A program made the translations under genes and the position numbers. The notes beneath the pieces were generated by a model that ran no database searches, was not told the DNA's origin, and saw only the letters and a program-made list of their open reading frames with translations. From assembly GCF_037975245.1 (NCBI RefSeq), contig NC_092575.1, positions 18,499,841-18,563,840 on the forward strand: a DNA stretch of 64,000 nucleotides, read 5' to 3'. This stretch comes from Apostichopus japonicus. Its lineage: Eukaryota > Echinodermata > Holothuroidea > Aspidochirotida > Stichopodidae. Shown in pieces: positions 20,633 through 32,947 of this stretch (the first letter of the stretch is position 1; every line of letters begins with the position of its first letter).

Positions 20633-23600
20633 TCAGTCATCCTCTTCAACGGCAATGTGAGACTTGGCTGCATCTCTCTGCATCTTTCTGGCCAAGTAAC
20701 GATCTCTTGCTGACAAAACCGTGTCTGTAGTGGTTCTCTTTGCATATTTTAATTGAATCTTTTCCTCTTTTGTTGATTTCTCCTCTATTTTATCTATTTT
20801 CTTTCCATCCTCATCCTTCCCTTTCTCTTCTTCTTCCTCGCTGATGTCCAGGTCGCTATCCGCATCTGGGTTTGCTTCTTCCATTTTTCCTTCCGTCTTG
20901 TCCCTGTTATCTTCATCATTCTTATTCACCTCTTGCTCTAACCTCTCCTCTCCTCCCAAAACACTTTGAACTTCCCCATCCTTTATCCTCAATCGTTCTT
21001 CTCCTTCCTTGTTCTCTTTACTGATATCTTTCTTACCCTCTCGTACCTCAGTTGTACTCCTGTCCCTATCATCTCTATTGTCCCTCTTCCTCTCCTTATC
21101 ACTGTCTCGTCTGTGGCTGTCTCTATGTTTTCTATTCCTGTCCCTTTCCCTGTCTTTTTTATAATCTCTCACACTGTCTCTCTTGCTTTCCCTGTCTTCA
21201 TCTCTTGTCCTCTCTCTTCTATGTCCTTTTTCCTCTCCCCTCTGTCTTTCCTCTCCCCTCTGTCTTTCATCTCGATGTCTTCTGTGGTCTCCGCTACGCT
21301 GTTTGCTGTCTCTTCTGTCATCTTTGTCTTCACTACACTTGTCCCTGTCTTGTCTCCTTCTGTTGCCATCATCCTCTTCTGTCTTTGGTTGAACTACCTC
21401 CAAACTCTCCCTACAAGAGAAAATGATGATTCACATAAGTCAACGTAACTGGTTTCCTAACCTAACTTATAACATAAGCATCGGTATGGTTTTAATGGCT
21501 GATTGAAACTATAAATGCAGCAACAGAACATAGGCTGCACATTTAAACAACATATCAAGCTAGTAAAAGTGGCTACTAAAACTGTATCAAGCTCACAATA
21601 AACACTGCAATGTAGAACACTCCTTTAAAATGTAGGATTTGCCTATATTTGCCAAATAAAATTTCTAGAAATATTCATTTTCAGTCACATAAGACTATCT
21701 ACATTGTGCATGCATATTCATAGAATCAAGTTCAACCAAATATTACTATGACATATCAATATTGGGCATTTAATTCATAAAGCTTGACCATACTTGTCTG
21801 CAAGCTGACAGTTAACTTGTACCTTCCTTAAAAGTTCTAATAACAAGATCACTTGATGCAGTAAACACCAGGTATTCAAATGTGGAATTCAAAACCTATT
21901 TTAGTGTTGCAAACAATTTTGGGAGGGTCATCAAAATATCTGGAAGGAATTTGTGGACTAATTGTGATAAAAAAGATACAACCACTTTGTGACATAGCAC
22001 CCTTAATCATATAAAAAAATCTCTCAAGGGGAATAGGGGAAACCCCTTGCCTATCACTGGAGGGTCGCCAAGATGAGGGAGGTGAAAATTTGGGTCGTTA
22101 AGCCAAAATAAATATTTGAATAGCCCGGAAGTAAAGCTATTTAAGCAATAATGTTCTCGGTTTTGAATTTGTTTGCACATAGTTTGTTTAATTTGCTTTG
22201 CTTCCTTCTTGCATTCTATAATATATAATAATAATAAATACCAAATATTAAAGTGCTGTATATCATGAAATAAAACATGCTCAAGAGCACTGTACAAAAG
22301 AACCAATTCCTGGAAAATTACCAAACTTAAGAAAACCTAACAGAAATAACAACAGCAGTAAAAGTAAGAAAATGATATAAGACAGGGTTATAAACCACAA
22401 TAAAGAACATAAAAAGATAAATATACTGTACATTCTACAGTCTTCTATCCTCATCCTATCTTTAAGGGCCAATAGTAGGTACACTGCTGTCTAACAGTAA
22501 TTCACATTGAGCTGAATCTGTGTTGAGCGACAATGGGATCTTTAACATGTATTAACTATACTTTTGCATTTGCACACAATTTAGTCAACACTTCATATAA
22601 GTAGCAAAACTAATTGACAGATCATAAGCAACATGGTTCACCAGACTACAAAAAACTGAGAGAGGGGGTAAGCAAAGAGGATGAGAGAGGGGGCTCTTCT
22701 AAAATGAACGTACCTCTTAACTTCAACTTGACATTCTTCTTCTTTGACTGCTTCCCCAGTGGTCTGTTCCAGAATGTGTCGGTAGAATCCAGTCAAGTCC
22801 AATTTTTTTGTCACATCACCTACATCGTAAACAAACAGTCATGGAAAAGTAGATAAGTTTCATGAGAGGTAGAAAGCATGGGAGGGGGGGTGGAGGGGTG
22901 GAGGATGGGTATAACACTAGTAACTTGCATTACAAACATCCATCAGCGTTCAGAGACAAGAAATTTTAAGGCTCAGCTCATTTGTATAAATTTTTACATC
23001 CTTTTCTTTTTGTGTGAATGCTATTTACTTTCTTGGAGTTTACTTTGCAGATGAATACTTTTAAATAAATGAAATTTGGAATTTCTAGTAGTATGCCAAT
23101 ACCAGTGGTAAAAGATAGTTGGACAATTATCCAGCATATTAAGTGACAGCTGCTACTGTACATCTATTGTAGAAATCTTCAATGTAAATTTCGTTAAAAC
23201 CTGATTACATTTATCCATTCTGGTTTTCCTTTGTCACATTTCATCAGCTGATTCTCTATGAATTTCTAACTTCCAAAAAACACAATCCTCTTAACAATTT
23301 GCAAAAAATCTCTTTTTTGGGATTGAATTCTTATAAAATAGTGGCAAAACTAGGAAACAAATTTGTCAGAAAACACAATGCTTATAACAATTTACCAACT
23401 ACTGCAAAAATCTCTTTTTCGGATTAAATTCTTACGAAACAGTGACAAAACTTGTAAACAAATTTTGGTTAGAGCACAAAACATTTGACAAGCCAAATTC
23501 TACACACTTGATGTAAGACATTGTTCGCTTCACGACATAACATATCACACAACTGTATAGTAAGACTGACATTAAACATATTATAAATATATATCATAAA

Positions 23601-25963
23601 CATATTATACAGTATTGTCTGACAGTGTCTTACCATCTCTCTCTGCCTCTCTCCTCTCCCTCTCCTCATCCTCAGCTAGTTCCTGCATCTTCTTCTTGTA
23701 GCTAGCGGTTACAAATTGCTCTTTATCTCCAAATTCTTCACCTTCTTTCTCTCTTTCTTTCTGGATTTTTCTCTCTTTCTGTCGTTCTCTTTCCATCTTC
23801 CTTTGGTTTGCTGCTTTCATCAATCCACCAATATACTTGGGCTGAAAGAGAGATGTGGGTTTCTGTTAGTTTCTGCATATTTCTTGCCTGATGTTACCAA
23901 TTTACGCACGTAAATGTCAAAGGTTGGACATTTTTATTTAAGGAGCTATTTTTCATTTGTTTGCAGGTTTCACAGGTTCTTTTTCACTTCAAAACAATGA
24001 AAAATTAATAATCAATTTGAGAAATTTCTGATAAGATAATACCACGTAATTATGTAGTATGAAATATGTCCTGGTAATCATAATAATAAAAATTATCATC
24101 ATTATTTCTGGTAATATACACTGTTGAATCAAAATACACCTTAATTACTAATGAACAAAATCTACAGTCTGGAATATCTTAGTTAGATCAGCCTTGCTTT
24201 GAAAAATATTCCGAATGGAATCAGAACTCAACATCACAAATCAATACATAAGAGCATTGAACAAAAAACGGGGCTCATGTTGCACCTGAATGAATAAAGA
24301 CATATGTTCACACTAATCCATCTCTATAATCAGGGAATACTTTATAGTTCAAAGTTTGTGTTTCAAATTTGAAGGCTCTGAATTTTGACTCTTGTAACAT
24401 ACAAAGGGACCTTTGTAAAAAAACTGCCATAAGTCTTTGAATTTGTATTTTAAGCAGTTGGACCATTTTGGATATCTTTTTGCTATGCAATACTAGATAT
24501 TTTATTCCCTGATAATGACTCCTTATTTCTACCTATAAAACCAATTTGATTACCTTTGAATCTCTCTGTTTTGATTTTATCATCCTCTCCCTTTCCTGTT
24601 TCTTTTGTTCCATGTCGTCATAGATACTGTCATACTCAAATACTGTAGGGTCCTCCTCCATGGCTTTCTGTATTTCCATCTTTGTTTGTTTCCTCATCTT
24701 GGTCTTGACTGCCTCTTGTAGCAGCTTTTGGTTGATGGATGATTGTGGTGTTTCCTGCATTCATAACCATTTTTAAAGAAAGAGGCTGGGTTAGTTACAG
24801 TGTTAATTGTTAAGACTTTCCCGATCGCCGCAAATGACTAAAAAACTCTAGGCCAGCTGATATAAATTTGCACAATGGATATTTGCACACACAAAAAATT
24901 CAAATTCAATGTATAAAATGTTCTTGTAGGTCAAAAAACCTCAATGGAATTATTAATCTAAACCAAACAAAAAGATATTTAAGAAAATGCAGAAATGTAA
25001 TAAAAATTGATATCAAAGGGGGCACTTCTAATTATTAAAATGGGGCACTTTGCATGTTTCTCACAAAAAAAGGCATGTGCCCCTCTTTCCTTGGCTCTGT
25101 ACCCCTGTTAGTGAACAAGGAAATATGTGAAGAAGGATCATGGACAATACCTCATCATCACTTTCATCAAAGATGGCAAGTTTCTTTGGCAGAGGCTTCA
25201 TGGAAGACTTTGCATTCTTCATGTTAATGAGGCCATACCTGTCAAGTTAAAGATAATGAAAGTATGTATTAATGAAGTATAATTCAAACATTCTGAAAGA
25301 ACACATTCTGTAAAAGTTTGTCCATTTGTCAAGCAATTCCTAAATCTCACTCTGCACCATCAACACCAAAATGGAACAGTTCAAAATTCCAATTGCATAG
25401 GTCGGTACTTTTATTGAGAAAGTAACTTCTTCATGCAAGAAAAACAATTATCAAATAATTTCCTTCTGAGTTCATTTCTGGAGGATAAAATTTTGTTTCT
25501 TGATTCATGAACTCTTAAAATCATTGGTGGCCCAAAAGCTACAATCTTGGAACTTGCCAGATCAGTTTGTACATTTGTAACCATAATTTGTTGCATTTTT
25601 GGTCAGTTTCGTGGTTAGCCTGGTGGAACTAGAACTTAGGCCTCAATGTGTAACCCACCTATATAACAAAAGAAATTCGTTACAATATATCCTGAGCAAC
25701 TTCAGCTTATATATTGGGAATTGTCCGGGTATCCTTGTCAGTTCATTGTCAAATTTACTGACTGCCTACCATAACCAGCATAAGTCAATGACCCATTTTA
25801 CGCTCTTACGAAACACAAGGCCCAGTTCCACGAAAGTTATGATTCTGTACAACAAATTCTTTGGGGCCTAACCAGAGGATTTAGAATATAAGGGCCACCT
25901 TTCCGTGGTTGTCTTTTCATGAAAGAAAACTTACTGCTTGTCTGCCTCCTTCGAACCCGACAT
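20633..25963 (-). CDS. NSRP1: Nuclear speckle splicing regulatory protein 1
   Basis: NSRP1 (CCDC55/NSrp70) is a nuclear-speckle protein that modulates alternative splice-site choice. Exons on the minus strand: 25963-25935, 25238-25151, 24754-24554, 23841-23634, 22819-22714 and 21410-20633. They join in phase to 469 residues; the human protein has about 558. The family signature is clear: KQTKMEIQKAMEEDPTVFEY with DSIYDDM, PKYIGGLMKAANQRKMERE, DKEQFVTASYKKKMQELAE and DLTGFYRHILEQ. A long coiled coil covers roughly residues 100-180. The last exon encodes an RD/RE-rich tail (ERQRGEERQRGEE, KDRERDRNRKHRD) in place of a classical RS domain, then acidic and lysine-rich segments. The start ATG (MSGSKEADKQYGL) leads directly into the conserved YGL motif. 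It is divergent from GPN3, with 1.26 kb between the two ATGs. Confidence 0.95.
23279..23467. repeat. Diverged tandem duplication in an NSRP1 intron
   Basis: Two adjacent copies of about 95-105 bases share 'caatttgcaaaaaatctctt', 'gattgaattcttataaaata' and 'gtggcaaaactaggaaacaa' with 'ctgcaaaaatctctttttcg', 'gattaaattcttacgaaaca' and 'gtgacaaaacttgtaaacaa'. They lie in the intron between exons 4 and 5 and have no coding potential. Confidence 0.7.
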
Positions 25964-27219
25964 CGTGGGAGCAGTAATGCTACTAGCTGTAGTGTAGTAA
26001 GACTTAGCTAGTCAGAGAACTTTCAGCACTTTAGTATTACAGATCGCAAAAGCTTTCACTCTCGTCTCTTGTCAACCAGATAGTACGCTTCGCGTTCGAC
26101 AGAAGATCATCTGTGTCACCCGTCGTATGATAATTCGATGCAGAAGACACCAAGGGTCTGCTGGATTACAGGATTACAGATCTCTAGAAGCCATAAAGGG
26201 CAAACAATAATAGCAGACATAAGAACGAGATCCGTGGTATTTTATATTATTTTAAAGGTTCGAGTTACGCGGGGAATCGAATTATATATGATTTATTTAT
26301 ACGCCGATGTTTCATCATGTGTCACAGTTAGAGATATCATGTAGTACCGCTTCCACGATAAAAAAAAAACACATTCTTTCATGGACATTACGTTAGGCCT
26401 AGGTCATATGTCATGGAAAATAGCAGATGGTTACCTGTTCAGGGAAACCCTTGCACTAATTTTGTTCAGAGCGGATATTCACATTGTTCATCATTATATG
26501 TTCCAGAATTTTGAAGGTAACCATAAGTTAGCAACTCTATTAGTATTACATGTTGCATCCTCTAATTGTCTAAATATCTAACTTCAAACAAGCAGTAGGG
26601 TATCCTACTGTAACACTGTGTAAGTAAACTTGGGCCTTACTTAATGTTATACTTTTATTTATTGTCAAATTTTGATAGGAATTTCAGGAACATTTTGTAG
26701 AACTATCTTTCTTGTATCAGCACAAGGATGATTATTTCCCTCCTGATTTGCAGAGATTGTGACCAGAGCAACTACATTTTCGCATTTTGCAGTAATCTGT
26801 GCACGTAAAATCAACAAGGAATCTGAACAGGATCCTATAGTAGGCCTAATAATATTGGAATTAGGTTAGACCCAGGCTGTCACTATAGGTCCAACTTCAA
26901 ATGATCACAAGCCTATTCAAGTCTCATATATGAGTTTGTTTTGGGTTAAGCACCAGCAACAGACCTAGCTGTAGACTTATAAACTTGATAAGTAGTGTTT
27001 TGTGCATGTGAGTGTGACACACAAAAGTTTCTAATCCAGAAAGATGACAAATTTGTATTTAAAGTTATTTGGTTTTAACTAGACTACCCCACTGAATGTT
27101 CTCAGTCCTTGTCAAGCATTTAATGGCTTTCAAAATATTATGCTAATTTTGAAGATTAGTAATCAGTAATTTATGTGATAATATCACATGTCTTCCCTTC
27201 TTGTTGCAGAAATATAACA
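25964..27219. promoter_or_regulatory. Divergent promoter region between NSRP1 and GPN3
   Basis: The two genes face away from each other with 1256 bases between their start codons. The most GC-rich part, about 25,960-26,140, lies next to the NSRP1 start and would suit a shared promoter. GPN3 needs a 5' UTR exon here, because its first coding exon begins after an acceptor (TTGTTGCAG at 27201-27209). The position of that exon is not certain. No TATA box is convincing. The open frames at 26138 and 26381 match nothing. Confidence 0.5.
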
Positions 27220-30200
27220 ATGCCAAAGTTTGCACAGATTGTGATGGGACCTGCAGGTTGTGGAAAGGTATGACAACATGTACTTCATGCTTGGTTTTTA
27301 TTTTCCACGACAGTGTTTACCAATATTGGCAACAATTTTTTGATATTTCCAACTTTTTCTGTACCTCTGTACCTTCAATTAAAATAAGGCAAGATGAACT
27401 GGACATTATTAAAAGATCAGTACATGTTTAGGATCCAATGGAATGAAATTCTACCATCAGAATCATAATCCTGACAAACCTGTTGGCCATAAATTTCCAA
27501 CTCTTTGTTGGTTTAGCTCATCAATAATCATTTGCTTCATGTTTTCACGTCATCAGTAAGTTTTTGCATTGTAATTTTGGTGACCTAAATTTAGTTTCAA
27601 ATTAACAAATATCCATGAAGGATTGAAGTTAATAGTCAGCATTGCTACTGAGGCCAAATCGCCCTACCGTAGTAACATTCAGATTTGCTCTCTAACAATT
27701 TTTTTGAGCTGATGGCACATATTTGGCAACATGATGATAGAACAGTGGAAACCGATTTGCTGCTCCTTCAGTCAAGTCTCCCAGCCTATGGAAGGCTTTT
27801 GCTTTAATCATTTACATAACTTTTCTTTATTTAAAGTATAAACACTCTTCAAATTTGTTGTTTACAAACTTATTACTTGAGACTTTTTTCCTTTTCTGGC
27901 ATGTTTTTCATTTTAGTCAACCTACTGCAGTAATCTGGTGAAGCATCTACAGATCGTCAGAAGGACAGGTCATGTGGTGAACTTAGATCCTGCAGCAGAA
28001 GTCTTTGACTACGATCCAATCGCTGGTAAGTTTGTAGAGATAGCTTAGTATTTATGCGGCTGCGCTGGGCCTGTTATGTGAGCAGTATGTGTGTCAGTTT
28101 ACATATGTATACCAGGTGGACATAGTACTGTTTTCAGTTCATTCCTTCTATCAATGGTATATTGTTCTCATGCATAGGTTATGTTAATAGCTACAGTAGA
28201 CCAGTGGTCTATAGTTGGTGTGGTACATGCTACATTCCTCTTATCAATGGTATATTGTTCTAATACATTTATGTTATGTAAATAGCTAGACAAGCAGTCT
28301 AGTTAGGAAGACTGAATAAAGAAGTAAGGCAGAGCCTCCCAGACCCTCAGAGTGTGCACATGTATTTTCTTATTTCTGTGTTTTGTGTTCCAAGTCTGTC
28401 CGTTGTCAAGCCCAAGTTTACAATTCATCAAATCTCCCCTATGCTGCCTTTGTGTTCCCATGTAAATTTTGTCTAGTTACAATCTGTTCATCAGAAAATT
28501 GGGATCGAAGTAGAGAAAAAAAAAATTACTGGACAAGAGCTGCTTACAATACTATTTCTGTTACTATAGGGTTGGATTGTATCATTATCTGAGTGGATTG
28601 GGGCATCTTACATGTATAATAGGCAAGTCAGTCAGTTGGGCCAATTTTCTAATAATAATATCCCTCTACGCTGCCCTTTCATATCATGCTTGAGGCCCTC
28701 CTTCTGAGAGTATGAACAGTTCCTAACCTAATACAACAGGATATTCATACTGTCAATACAAGTGCTTAGAAGCATGACATGAAGTGCAATTTTAACAACT
28801 AGAAAGGTGCACCAGAACTTGGTTGGTATGCGGTGAAAACATTGTGGACAAATTATTAACATTTGTATGGAAATACACTATGTACACAATGAAGCAGGAT
28901 TTTTCTAGTTATAAAATATCTGTTTTAAAGTATGACACAACAGAAGTACTTGTCGGATTTCAGGAATAATTTACTGTTTAAATTTTGTGTAGCATTTTTG
29001 AAGTCTTTGAAGTTTTTCTTGCATTGAATACAATAGTTCCTGTGTTGAAAATTGCTACACATGTTTACACTTGTACAGCAACTTACCCACTTTGTATGGC
29101 ATTTATGCGATGCAATACTGGATAAATTATTCCCCTGGACATGAGATGTTACACTGTTTAACTGTTTTTACTTTGTGCCCAACACTGATACTGAACAGAG
29201 CAACATCACCCTAGTGTTGTACTGTACATTGTCTGTTTTATGTGTTCTTGTTGTTATTACTGTTCTTGTTGATGTTGTTGTTCAATCAACAGACATTCGT
29301 GATTTGATAGAAGTTGATGATGTCATGGAAGATGCTGAATTAAAGTTTGGTCCTAATGGTGGACTGGTCTTTTGTATGGAGTGAGTCAAACTTTCTATTT
29401 CTCGTGAATATTCTAAATTATGCAATTGTTGATATCATAAGTATAAGTTTTAAGTACTAGAAGTGTTAGGTTAAGTTGTGGTACCTTTAAAGGTCTCAAT
29501 TGTATTTCCTTCCTCTCACATTGAAGCAACTATTCCACACTATGCAATGTGAATGTAATCTATCAAGTAAATTGAAAATGGTTGCTCAGCTCCATGTTTT
29601 TGTATTTCAAACTCACTGTATCTTAAATGGTACGCATCTGGAAGTAAATCCTTAGCGTATAGTTCAGTTCTGCCAGCAATGTTCAAAACACCAAGTAAAC
29701 TAAAACTTGATAAGAGAGAAGGTTTGCTGCATAAAAGGCCTAGTAATACTACCAAATGCATTGTGAGAATTTATAAAAACACATTCCCCTTTCCAACTCT
29801 CTCCAAAACTTGCTGTAAAGTGTGGTTGCAAATGAAGACGTTTCTTATCGCCTTCCTATAATCAAGGTCATCATGTACAAGCTTCCTGATAATACCTATG
29901 ACTCTGGACTTAACATTTGTTTCTCCAAATCAGGTACTTTTGCCAGAATTTTGAGTGGTTGCAGGAGCAATTAGATGACTTTGAAAACGATTACATCATA
30001 TTCGACTGCCCAGGTGAGTTTAGGATAATAATCAAGGGGCAAACATTGCAACAGAGGGCAAGCATTGATGAAATCAAAGGAGACGTTTTATCCGAAAGTA
30101 TTTTGTGAATAATTCTGTAATTAAGTCTAATTCATGACACAGAATTAAGTCCATCACGAACAGATAACTGAATATTTAAATCATCGACAATTCTTTAAAG

Positions 30201-32947
30201 AGTGAAGTAAGTATTGAATTTAATCAAATTTGACATAGTAAGAAAAAACAAGCCCTTTGCTGTTTCAACTGAGCTATCCAAAGCTAAGTTGATACAGAAG
30301 TGAAGGACACCCAGTGATCCCCACCCCCCCCCACCCCATCCAACTCCAAATTCCACTTCACCCATTTCTGATTTCCTGGTTATCCCAAAACCATCTCTCT
30401 TTTGATCAGTTATTATTTTAATATTTCATGTTTTTCTCTTCCCTCAGGTCAGATAGAGCTCTACACACACATTCCAGTCATGAGGAAACTCGTCGACACC
30501 CTCCAGTCTTGGGATTTCAGGGTCTGTGGGGTCTTTCTCATTGACAGTCAGTTCATGGTGGATTGTGCCAAATATTTCTCTGGTGAGAGATCTACATGTG
30601 TTCCTCCAATTCCACAGCAGTGATAGTTAAAACCAGTTTTTTTTGGGAGGGGGGGGAGGAGGGGGGGATTATGCATTCCACTACAGACTCAAACTAAACA
30701 GACTCTTTGATATTTGTGTGCCCAACCTCAATCTAACTCTTCTTGTAGGTCTAGGTTAGCACAACATTGAGGTATTTTTGATTTCCAAATTTGTGTTGCA
30801 TTTGGTTGTGAAAGAATAATTTTGAACCAAAAGTACTTGCAATTAATTGATGACGAAACTGACGCAGTCAATGTTTCAGAGTTATAATTACATGCTCTCT
30901 TCCACCTTGCTAACAAACAGGTTCAGAGTTTAAGTTTTGTATAATTTTTTCCCATTTTTTTCTTCTGTAGGAACTTTAGCTGCATTGTCGGCCATGGTTA
31001 ACTTAGAGATACCCCACGTTAATGTCATGTCTAAAATGGATTTGGTAAAAGGACATGACAAACAGCTGGTAGAGAAGTAAGTAGCCAATCACAATTATTA
31101 TGTTGTTAGGCAATTTATCCACTTCAAAGAGTATAATTGTTATGATAAAAGAACAGAGAGTAGAGAAGTAAATTTAGCCAATCAGAAATAGTTGCCTAGG
31201 TAATGTATCCATTTGCAAAATTGAAATGGATATAATCAAAGGACCACATAAGTAGTAAGTATTTGTAGTGTTCTGTCTTTCAAAAATACTGATCTGAAAT
31301 GTTTCCACTTTGAACTTAACCAGTGGCTTGGGGCATAGGATTTCAAAGGTGGGTTGTCCAAATTCAAAATTTTCCCTGACTGATTAAGGTAAGGGGCTGA
31401 ATTTCTGTGAAAGGGCCGATGTGAAAGATTTTATATGAAAGTGGCATTGTGGTCATCACCCCGACTGAACCATTTCCACATCTGATGTGGGGCCTGCCCC
31501 TACCCCCTGTTTGCACATGCCAGTGATCTTAACCCTGGTTCACTAGCATATTATTGTATTAGTCCTGGCTACTGTCAGAGATGATATTAGTCAGTTAAGG
31601 AAGCCACTGGTTTGTGCAGGGTTTATGAGGACTTGCTTTCTTTTAGGTCTACTGTTAGAGAGTGTTAGCTCAGTGGTTAATGCCTGTGCCTTTCAATCAT
31701 AAGGTCCTGAGTTCGAGACACTCCAAGATTAATATATGTCGTCCAGTTACAGAGTTGTTGACAATTCATAATCATTGACGTTAAAATATAAATCTAAGAG
31801 ACTGACCTCGGTCAGCTTGCGGCTTTGATAAGCCAGTGAGGCTTCTTCCGAGTTCCTGCTTCCAGGAGGATCTAAAATACATACATACATACAAACTGTT
31901 TGCCCATTGGTTCAATTAAAAGTACCCTGTGTTTCTATGTGAAGTTTACCATTGTTCAGCTGTGAGTTATCATTTTACCTTGTAGGTTCTTGGACCCTAA
32001 TCCTCATGAACTTGTAGCAGACATTCACCATCTTCCACCAAAGTTTCAGAAATTAAATAAGGCAATTGCAACATTGGTAAGTTTCCACAAACTTTTGACA
32101 AAGCATCTATAGTGTAAAGCAGCCTACTTAAATTTGGCTCAAGGTTTCTTTACTTTAAAATAATCAATGGTTTTATCTAAGTAGTCCAGTTAGTAAGATG
32201 TGACCAGGGGTTTGTTGGTTTTTTATGAAGGTCAAGTGTCCTTTCAGGTGAAAATTGATAATACCTTGAAATGTAAAGCAACAACAACTTGTAAAAATGT
32301 CATACTTAAAATAAGAACACTGAGTTTACAGCATATAATTACCACATTTATCTAGATGTAAGAAGTTGGAACACAGAAGTTTAAACGAACATGTCAAAGA
32401 GACAGGCTTTAAAGGGAGTCTCATTGCTCACCTATCTAGATGTAAGAAGTTGGAACACAGAAGTTTAAACTAACATGTCAAAGAGATAGGCTTTAAAGGG
32501 AGAGCCTCATAACTCACCTTATCTGTCTACAGGTTTGCTTGCAGAATTTGAATTTCCATTATATCTGAAGGTCAAATGTTACTTATACTTACTTGTTTTA
32601 TTCACAAATGAAAGGAGAACAAGAGCAGAAATAGGAAACAAGTTTCTTTTATGATTATTTTATTATTGATACTTGTTTCTCTGACATAAACTTCATCATC
32701 TTGCCTTAGAAAAACTATCATTCCTACCTGTAAAGCCTTTAAATTTGGTTAGGTGTTTTGTGCTTTCTTCCAGATTGATGATTTCAGCCTGGTTCGATTC
32801 TTGCCGCTGGACATTTCAGATGACGAATCCATGGGTGAATTACTCTTCACGATCGACTCGGCGATACAGTTTGACGAGGAACAAGAGGTCAGGATTCCCC
32901 ACGACCCCGATGAGGAAGACGAAGGCTGGGAGGATGGAGCAGACTGA
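27220..32947 (+). CDS. GPN3: GPN-loop GTPase 3
   Basis: GPN3 works with GPN1 in the assembly and nuclear import of RNA polymerase II. Exons: 27220-27267, 27917-28025, 29293-29380, 29934-30013, 30448-30582, 30971-31076, 31986-32076 and 32774-32947. They join in phase to 276 residues; the human protein has 284. Visible motifs are the Walker A P-loop GPAGCGKST, NLDPAAE, the family-defining Gly-Pro-Asn loop in [10 protein letters not shown], the Walker B-like [20 protein letters not shown] as the guanine-specificity loop, and [19 protein letters not shown] near the end. The C-terminus is acidic ([14 protein letters not shown]). The first intron falls inside the P-loop, between Lys and Ser. Introns carry a SINE, a GGAATAATTTA MITE and two local tandem duplications. 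The match to GPN3 over GPN2 is strong throughout. Confidence 0.96.
28141..28285. repeat. Partial tandem duplication in a GPN3 intron
   Basis: The block 'tatcaatggtatattgttct' followed by a similar 'gttatgt..aatagcta' stretch occurs at about 28141-28193 and again at about 28232-28285, roughly 91 bases apart. It is intronic and non-coding. Confidence 0.7.
28963..29135 (+). mobile_element. GGAATAATTTA-family MITE, copy 2 (best ends)
   Basis: A 173-bp element with 11-bp inverted termini: GGAATAATTTA at 28963 and TAAATTATTCC within 29123-29135. The interior block 'tactgtttaaattttgtgta' recurs at 62102 and the right-end block 'ggataaattattcccc' recurs at 13663. It carries no coding capacity and lies in a GPN3 intron. 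The superfamily cannot be assigned because no target duplication is clear. Confidence 0.55.
31657..31894 (+). mobile_element. tRNA-derived SINE, near-complete copy
   Basis: The head resembles a tRNA: an A-box-like TTAGCTCAGTGGTTAA at about 31665-31680, and a B-box-like GGTCCTGAGTTCGAGACAC some 35 bases on, in the spacing of an RNA polymerase III internal promoter. A body of about 150 bases follows, shared with the copy at 441-662. The 3' end is AGGATCTAAAATACATACAT plus a few ACAT units. It sits in the sense orientation in the GPN3 intron before exon 7. The A/T-rich simple-repeat tail is typical of LINE-mobilised SINEs. Confidence 0.85.
32351..32518. repeat. Recent 84-bp tandem duplication in the last GPN3 intron
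   Basis: Two adjacent 84-bp units begin TCTAGATGTAAGAAGTTGGA at 32351 and 32435 and are about 95 percent alike by eye (ttaaacgaac against ttaaactaac; gagacagg against gagatagg). Non-coding. Confidence 0.9.

Noticed and set aside
20966-21448. Ser/Leu-rich plus-strand ORFs opposite NSRP1
   Set aside because: They are antisense shadows of the RD/RE-rich last exon of NSRP1.
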